This document shows positions 58,038 through 64,000 of a DNA stretch of 64,000 bases, in pieces. Source of the DNA: Agapanthus africanus (lineage: Eukaryota > Streptophyta > Magnoliopsida > Asparagales > Amaryllidaceae). The stretch lies in contig JASDDO010000004.1 in NCBI GenBank assembly GCA_030015575.1, positions 323,710,654 through 323,774,653 of the forward strand, given 5' to 3'. Under the pieces are notes generated by a model. The model saw nothing but the letters and a program-made list of their open reading frames with translations. It was not told the DNA's origin and searched no databases. The first letter of the stretch is position 1; every line of letters begins with the position of its first letter. The position numbers were made by a program, and so were the translations under genes.

Positions 58038-59708
58038 ATGGGTACCCCGCATAATAAATCACTTGCCGAACTTTGGTATCCCGAACCTAATTTTGCGTCG
58101 TTCGGCAATTTGTTCGATCAATTTGAAGACGATCCTTCCATGCCTAAAATATCTTTGAAAGATCAAATAGAGGCGTCTAGGAGAAACAATTCGACTTTTC
58201 AACCCACTTTGTGTCAACCAAGTCAACCTTTACCACCTCCATATGTTGATACCACCTTTTCAAGTCCTTCTGTCACTCCTAAGCCGATGTCCATTGCTGA
58301 GCATATTGCTCAATTTCGCAGCAGATCTTTCACCCCTCTCCACTCATCTAGTTCTAGGGATCCGCACGACTTTTTACCTTTTTATCCATATGTTGACCCT
58401 ACCCCAGTCCATTCACCCACTTCCTACCAGTCCTACCCGACCTTCCCACCTTCACTAGACACTGCTTCTACACAGCCTTTTGAGAGTTTCACATATCCAA
58501 ACAATTTCGAATCTTTTGCTGAAACCCCCTTACCACCAAAGTCTAGTTTGGAAGAGGCGTTGGAGGCGTATATCGCAGCAAAAAACAAAATGGTTAGGAA
58601 TGTGGAAGCATCCGTGGCCGCCCTTATGCAACCTAGTGAACCGGTAGCTAGTTTCCAACTAGCTCCAAATTTTTCAATGTATGAGGAGGCGGTTGGACAG
58701 AATGAGAATGTGAGAGAATTTCCAAATCAAACCTACCCTTACCCAATTGAAGCCCACAACTCCAGTTTTCCATCGAATGTCCTAAATGATTCACAAGTTC
58801 AAAATAAAAACGAGTTGTGTGATTTTGTAGTGTTTGATTTGCCAGATTGTGAAGAACCCCATTCAAGTGAAACCACACTTAACCCTTTCGGTCTTTACAC
58901 CTCCAATCTAGAACCTGAATTGATAAATATCCATGCATTTGATGAGGTGTCTAAAGAAATTGATTTTCACTTGATTGAGGATATAGACGCCGGGAATATT
59001 TCGGATGATGAACCTGTCGATTTAATTGAAATTTTATGTTCAAATCATCATCCCGAGTTATTAAATGTTTCTCCCGAATCTCATATGCGTCTTGATTTTG
59101 ATGATAATGGCATGGATGAGTTGAATATTGAGGAGAATTTTGAGGATAATATTGAGGAGAGTAGTGAGGATCATATTGAGGTTGAACCATTTTTCTTTGA
59201 TGTGTCGGATTTTCCAATTCATCCTCTTGAACCTTTACCTAAATCACCCTCCCTTTTTTCCATCGTTCCGACCACGCCTCATTTCACGCTTGACGACTGT
59301 GAGCTTGAAAACTTTTCCTTTGAATTTGACACAGTTCTCACGGACGATAACACCTACGAGTGTTTAACTTTTTCGGACGATGTTGATGACTCACCGCCCG
59401 AGTTTGAGTCCTTTACATTTTCAGATGAGTTAGTTGAACCATCAGAATCGGTTGCTTACAGTAGTTTTGAACCATTAATGGAATCTTTCAAGTTCGAGAC
59501 AGTTTACTACGGTGAGAATGAGACTATCCCTGATTCACTCCCTTTCGTCCGTCCTATCGTTCCGACCGGGCAAATGACCGTTACGCTTTCATCTCCTATA
59601 CCAAGTTCGGCGTACCCATGTTTTCTTGCGAATCTTGAGGGATTTGATCCCATTTCTCGACGACTTGATAGGTTAGCGCAATCGCTTTTAACACATCGGT
59701 CATCATAA
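58038..59708 (+). CDS. ORF of element D, 556 aa, acidic, unknown function
   Basis: The ATG at 58038 (MGTPHNKSLAELWYPEPNF) is preferred over the in-frame ATG at 57912, which lies in the tandem repeat. Residues ~1-200 are Pro/Ser/Phe-rich (QPLPPPYVDTTFSSPSVTP, PHDFLPFYPYVDPTP). A short helical block follows (SSLEEALEAYIAAKNKMVRN). The rest is very acidic with repeated N-I-E-E-N/S-F/S-E-D and FSDE/FESF words. No CCHC knuckle, protease, RT, signal peptide or membrane segment, so not Gag, Pol or Env as known. It is followed by 'aagtttggggggaacct', a sequence common downstream of Athila ORFs. Open over its full length in a young element, suggesting recent constraint. Function unknown. Confidence 0.7.
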   Translation: MGTPHNKSLAELWYPEPNFASFGNLFDQFEDDPSMPKISLKDQIEASRRNNSTFQPTLCQPSQPLPPPYVDTTFSSPSVTPKPMSIAEHIAQFRSRSFTPLHSSSSRDPHDFLPFYPYVDPTPVHSPTSYQSYPTFPPSLDTASTQPFESFTYPNNFESFAETPLPPKSSLEEALEAYIAAKNKMVRNVEASVAALMQPSEPVASFQLAPNFSMYEEAVGQNENVREFPNQTYPYPIEAHNSSFPSNVLNDSQVQNKNELCDFVVFDLPDCEEPHSSETTLNPFGLYTSNLEPELINIHAFDEVSKEIDFHLIEDIDAGNISDDEPVDLIEILCSNHHPELLNVSPESHMRLDFDDNGMDELNIEENFEDNIEESSEDHIEVEPFFFDVSDFPIHPLEPLPKSPSLFSIVPTTPHFTLDDCELENFSFEFDTVLTDDNTYECLTFSDDVDDSPPEFESFTFSDELVEPSESVAYSSFEPLMESFKFETVYYGENETIPDSLPFVRPIVPTGQMTVTLSSPIPSSAYPCFLANLEGFDPISRRLDRLAQSLLTHRSS

Positions 59709-61420
59709 ATTGTGCTAATTTATTCACTCGATGTACACCCTCAAGATCGTACTCTACTTCTTTCTCCTTTCCGCCATTCTTCTCCCCCACCGAGACCATA
59801 TTCTACCATTCTTCTTTCCACACGGTCTCGCATGTTTCTCATTTCTTTCCTCTACACCCTATTCTTGCACCAACTATACCATTACCACGATAAGATTTTT
59901 GAATGGTTGGTGCTAACCTTTGGCTTGTGTAAGGCCAAGCTTAAGTTTGGGGGGAACCTTGTTGTATATATATTTTTTTCTTTTAACATAAAAATAAAAA
60001 TAAAAAAAATAAAAAAATGAAAAAAGAAAAAACAATTTATAAATAAATAAACAGGGGAGTGCCAACATTCTCAACCCTCTTGGTATGGCATGACAGTGAG
60101 GACACTGTCAAGTTTATGTTTGGAGGTATGCTCGGTACGTCTTCTTCCTTCGCATTCATTTGTACATATTTTTGCATTTGCATACTTATTTGAAAACCCA
60201 TAAAAACTGAAAAATTTCAAAAATTATAAAAATTAATGTATTCAATTTTGGCTAATTGATTTGAGTTTGACAAATAGGTTAACTGGCTAGGAACAACTAG
60301 ATCTTAGACTTAGTGAATTAAAAACCCTAAAAATAACATTCCTTAAAGTTTAACGGTAGAAAGTATATGTTTTTGTAGTTTATTTAGAAATAGGCAAATT
60401 TTGAGTTCACTTCTTGGGCTAAGTCGAAACAAAGGAAAAGTATTGATGTTCTTATTAGAGTATAAGTTTGAAAAATAGTTCCTAGCTTAAGTCTAGATTC
60501 TGATAATGTATGCCCTACAATTTGCACAATCACGCACCTTGAAACTTGGAATAGTAGAAGAGACCTTGAAATGCTCTTGTCTAAAGTCCTTAGTACAATG
60601 AAAATAAAAGAAAAAAAGTGTGAATAAAGAAAAAAAATGGACACCGGTTTTTGTGATTACTTAAGGCTGCAAAAATAGAAAAATATTTAGCGAGGGTGCT
60701 TCATCACCCAGTGCCTTAGACCAACTGGTTTGGGAGTCACTGCTAAAAGCCTTGGGTGTTGCAAGACTAGGAATTACGCTTTAAAGTGCAAACGCATTTT
60801 GTAATCGGTCGTTGGTACCTCAAGAAGTATTAACGGTCGCATGAAGGATGTGTAAGCAAAATTCATTTAAAAATTCACCAATTAATAAGTATTTTGGACA
60901 ATGGACGAGAGTATGATTGCTTGATTTGAATTTCCAAGTGTAGGGGTGATTTAAACACATATGTGGGGATATGTGATTGGAGTTTAGATGAGAGAAAGGA
61001 GTGAAGAATAAAACTTATATCTTTAGTAGGGTTGATAGAAATTCCTAAGTGGAGATGGAACCCTAGAAGGAGAACTTAGGAAATGCCGAAAGCTAAGTAG
61101 GTCTACATAACATATATAATCTTAAGTTAAATAATGAGGAAGTGTGAAGAATATGGGTGGATAATTTGCGAGTCAAAAAGATAATAGAATTCCTTGTTAG
61201 AAAACCTAATTGGAGAACAAAAGTCAATGGGCCGAGTTGATAGGATTTTGTGTGTGTAATCCGCTGAAAACCCTCAGGAGACAACACTCCTCCTACTAGG
61301 GACACCTAGAGGTTTAACGGCTTGTTGCACGTGCTCAGTGCAATCGCGTTTCCCTGCGAAAGTGTGGTTAGGATTTTAGTGAATAAAAATAAGTTTGCTC
61401 GAGGACGAGCAAAAGATAAG
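59709..61420 (+). mobile_element. 3' non-coding part of element D
   Basis: AT-rich, no credible gene on either strand; short frames only. It includes A-rich runs near 59990-60050. The end reads 'gctcgaggacgagcaaaaga', common in Athila 3' regions just before the polypurine tract. Confidence 0.7.
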
Positions 61421-61432
61421 TTTGGGGGTATT
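61421..61432 (+). other. Polypurine tract of element D
   Basis: 'tttgggggtatt' directly before the 3' LTR start TGTTCAGACC, as in Athila (AAGTTTGGGGGT). Confidence 0.8.
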
Positions 61433-62806
61433 TGTTCAGACCATAATATTGCATTATTATATTCCCCATTCTTATTCTTTTTATAAATAAACAGGTACTT
61501 TTGACGCATGTCTGCTACATGTTACAGGTTACAGGTTCTTGGAGCGAAAACAGTGAAAAAGACAAAAGACGGTGTAACAAGGGACTTTTGACAACAAATA
61601 GAAGGATCTTGATCAAACCGACATGAAAGATAAAGTTCACAAAGTACAAGGCAGCGCAAGGTCTAAGATGTCAGTGAACGGTTAAAAGTCTAATACAAGT
61701 ATTCACTGGAATATCTGGAAGAAACCTGGAAGCCTATTTGAGAAAATTACCAAAGAAACAAGAAGCCCAAAAAGCCCAGAGCCATATGAAGAAAACTCAA
61801 GCAGTGATCTCACTATTGGGCCGCGGAACCGCGGCCCAAAGCCTACCCAGGCCGCGGTTCCGCGGCCGTATGGAGCCTGTATGGAATAAATTTTTTACTA
61901 TAATTCTTTGTCTTTGACCGGTCTTTCTAGGGCTATTTTTGTAATTATAGACATGCGTATCAAATGTAACCCTAGGGTTTCCTATTCTCTATAAATAGGA
62001 ACTCTACAGATTGTAATTTTTTATGCCTCCTTTTAATAATAAATTGAGAATTCTTTATGGAGAGCATCGGTGTTTCTTTTCAATTCATGAATTCAGATCT
62101 GACAACCCTGCGTTGATAATTGGAGAGATGTATCTGTAAGTAGATTTAATTCCTTGCTCTAGTTTAGATTTCAATTCTTGCCCTAGGTAATTTTTATTCT
62201 CTGCCCTAGATAAATGTTCTTCAATTCCCTAATGAGTGAGTAGTTTCCTCGCTTGTTAGGATTAGGAATGGGGAAGGATTTGAGAGACGAAGATCTCTCA
62301 TCTCTTTTCTTTGCCAATCTTTTATGAAAATTAGAACTCCATGCATACCTTCTTATTCCGCTCCCTACGGCACTCTACCCTCGAGGTAACGGTGATTCCG
62401 TAGTCTAAAGGCCCAGATTTTAAGGTTTTCCATGGAGGTTAGGGTAAAGATTAAGAAAGGAAGGACAAGGATCTAGAGGAAGAATCAATCTTCCCAATCA
62501 TCCTAATCCCCTTTGTTAAGATTTACCATAACACTAATATGATATCTTTAATTAAAGGCAATGGAAAGAGATGTAGATCTTTGTTTACCAAATTTTCCCT
62601 AAACCTAATCCTAGCAAGTTTCTAATCCTAGTATCATACAACTTCAATTTTTAGATTTAATAATCAATCCGAACACCCTTCGGAATTAACTCGTTAACGC
62701 GATTAGGAAATTCACAACATCCCTGTGGACCGACCCATACTCACCGGCTAGCTTCATGCGACGCCGTTCTTGATTGCGGTAATAGATAGTTTTTGAGATC
62801 AAATCA
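61433..62806 (+). repeat. 3' LTR of element D
   Basis: 1374 bp, TGTTCAGACC...GATCAAATCA, aligned with 55644-57043 and followed by the AGGGG target duplication. Palindromes and TATA as in the 5' LTR. Confidence 0.9.
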
Positions 62807-62811
62807 AGGGG

Positions 62812-63370
62812 TTGATATATGATCGAGAACTCCATCAAGAGAAGGGCCCATTTGGCAAGCCTTCCCGTCAATATGGCTCTTGACATCAAATATTTGAGAG
62901 GATCCACCTTTGATATGAGATGGACCTCATGTGCCAATGTATAATGCCTGAGCTTCGTTATCGCGAAGATCGGTGCTAGGCAATGCTTTTCAATGGGTGA
63001 GTAGTTGTTTTCTGCCCCCAGAAGAACTCGACTCAAATAGTAAAGAGCTCTCTCTTTTCCCTGATCGTTCTCATGTGCCCATAGCGCACGTAAAGAACCT
63101 TCAAGGGCTGTTGTGTACAGGATAAGGGGCTTTCCTTTGACCGGAGCGGTCAGTACCAGGGGATTCTGCAGATGCTGCTTGATTTCGTCCAGTGCACTTT
63201 GGCATTTACGATCCCAAACGAACGGGGTCTCCTTTTTCATTAGATTGCTATAGGGGCGGCATTTTCCGGAGAGGTTAGCTATGAACCGTCGGATATACAC
63301 GAGCTTCCCTTGAGAGACCGCAGTTTCTTGAGAGTTCTTGGCGCGAGCATTTCCATAATCGTCTTAATCT
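62812..63370 (-). pseudogene. Tat-2 RT connection and RNase H
   Basis: Minus strand: YIRRFIANLSGKCRPYSNLM, PLILYTTALEGSLRAL, YLSRVLLGAENNYSPIEKH, LTGRLAKWALLLMEFSIIYQPL, aligned with Tat-1 13600-14130. Its downstream part continues at 55643 beyond element D. Decayed. Confidence 0.9.
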
Positions 63371-64000
63371 TTGATGGGTCTATTTAGATGTCTCGGTGTC
63401 GTACGATGAATCCTAGGAATTTGCCTGAGGAGATTCCAAACGCACATTTCAGAGGGTTCATCTTCAGATTATATTTTCGAAGACGTTGGAACACTATTTT
63501 CATATGTTCCCAGTGTTCCTCGTACGATTTGCTTTTCACCACAAGGTCGTCGATATAGCATTCAACAATCTCATGGACGAGATCATCAAAGATCTTCATC
63601 ATGGCCCTCTGGTAGGTAGCGCCAGCGTTCTTCAGACCGAAGGGTATCACTTTATAGCAAAATATGCCTAGCGGAGTCCGGAAGGCAGTATGCTTTCGGT
63701 CTTCGGGATGCATCTTTATTTGATTATACCCTAAAGATCCATCCATGAAGGAGAAGTCTTCATGAGTGGACGTGTTATCTATCATCAGCTCGGTAACCGG
63801 TACGGGGAAGTCATCCTTCGGGCAAGCTTTATTGAGGTCTCGAAAGTCCACCCAGATGCGTACTGTCCCATTTTTCTTCATCACTGGGACAATGTTGGCG
63901 ATCCAATCAGGATATTGAACTTCTTGGATGAATCCATAGTCGATTAGTTTCTTGACTTCGGCATTGATACTCATCTCGAGTTCGAGCCGCATTCTTCTTG
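63371..64000 (-). pseudogene. Tat-2 reverse transcriptase, cut by the window edge
   Basis: Minus strand: VDFRDLNKACPKDDFPVPVT, FMDGSLGYNQIKMHPED, PFGLKNAGATYQRAM, CYIDDLVVKSKSYEEH (YIDD near 63549-63560), FGISSGKFLGFIVRH. Close to Tat-1 RT. Continues right of 64000. Confidence 0.92.

Larger units (their letters stand above)
55644..62806 (+). mobile_element. Athila-type gypsy element D, non-autonomous
   Basis: Direct LTRs (55644-about 57043 and 61433-62806), TGTTCAGACC...AAATCA, with target duplication AGGGG (55639-55643, 62807-62811). The filled site is readable in Tat-1 near 13575-13590. Primer site TGGCGCCGTTGCCGGGGA is the tRNA-Asp type known from Athila. The 4.4 kb interior has one 556-codon ORF and no gag, protease, RT or integrase that I recognise. 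LTRs differ at about 20-25 sites by reading (~1.6%), so perhaps half a million years or so. Looks structurally whole. Confidence 0.92.
30190..64000 (-). mobile_element. Tat-2: second Tat-lineage element, running off the window
   Basis: Its 3' LTR is 30190-32334; interior matches Tat-1 in order and content (antisense gene, tandem-repeat spacer, integrase, second RNase H, RNase H, RT). It carries three later insertions: Angela-type element C (35595-45544), a solo gypsy LTR (50141-53301) and an Athila-type element (55644-62806). The 5' LTR and gag must lie right of 64000. Its LTR is far more diverged from Tat-1's than Tat-1's two LTRs are from each other, so it is a separate subfamily. Coding parts are broken in many places. 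Confidence 0.88.

Noticed and set aside
58038-59708. Envelope-like protein of the Athila element
   Set aside because: No signal peptide or membrane segment; strongly acidic, and not in the usual place after pol.

Overview
The window is flowering-plant nuclear DNA, probably pericentromeric or otherwise heterochromatic, and I see no ordinary host gene. Nearly all of it is explained by LTR retrotransposons nested inside one another. The lineages present (Tat-type Ty3/gypsy with an extra RNase H and antisense ORFs, Athila-type gypsy with a TGGCGCCGTTGCCGGGGA primer site, Angela-type Ty1/copia with long LTRs, and ~3.2 kb TGTAACA...GTGACA gypsy LTRs) are all plant-specific. I cannot name the species.

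Layout, oldest context first. (1) A plus-strand gypsy element supplies 26740-30189 (3' internal end, polypurine tract, start of its 3' LTR). (2) An Angela-type copia element on the minus strand (leader 3169-3992 plus 23652-24555, 5' LTR 24556-26739) abuts it. (3) A solo LTR of a related Angela family (3998-6042 plus 23477-23646, target duplication TGGCT) sits in that leader. (4) A 17.4 kb minus-strand Tat element (Tat-1, 6043-23471, target duplication AGGGC, two ~2.4 kb LTRs) sits in the solo LTR. (5) A ~3.16 kb gypsy LTR occupies 4-3168. (6) A second, larger Tat element (Tat-2) begins at 30190 inside the LTR of element 1 and runs off the right edge. It was entered by a near-complete Angela-type element (35595-45544, TCTTT), a ~3.16 kb solo gypsy LTR (50141-53301, GTTTT) and an Athila-type element (55644-62806, AGGGG).

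Tat-1 and Tat-2 share a layout read right to left: 5' LTR, gag, protease, RT, RNase H, second RNase H, integrase, a long spacer of tandem repeats, then a gene on the opposite strand, then the 3' LTR. The antisense gene has its own TATA box just inside the 3' LTR, a probable 5' leader intron at the same place in both elements, and a different coding body in each.

The most unusual signal is structural. The Tat LTRs and the antisense leader are packed with mini-palindromes of 5-7 bp arms around a free 3-nt loop. The Tat spacers carry arrays of ~50-bp repeats whose hairpin arms change in a compensating way. The gypsy element at 26.7-27.3 kb has an independent array of ~32-bp hairpin units. In addition, the Tat-1 LTR promoter is loaded with CACGTG G-box/ABRE sites.
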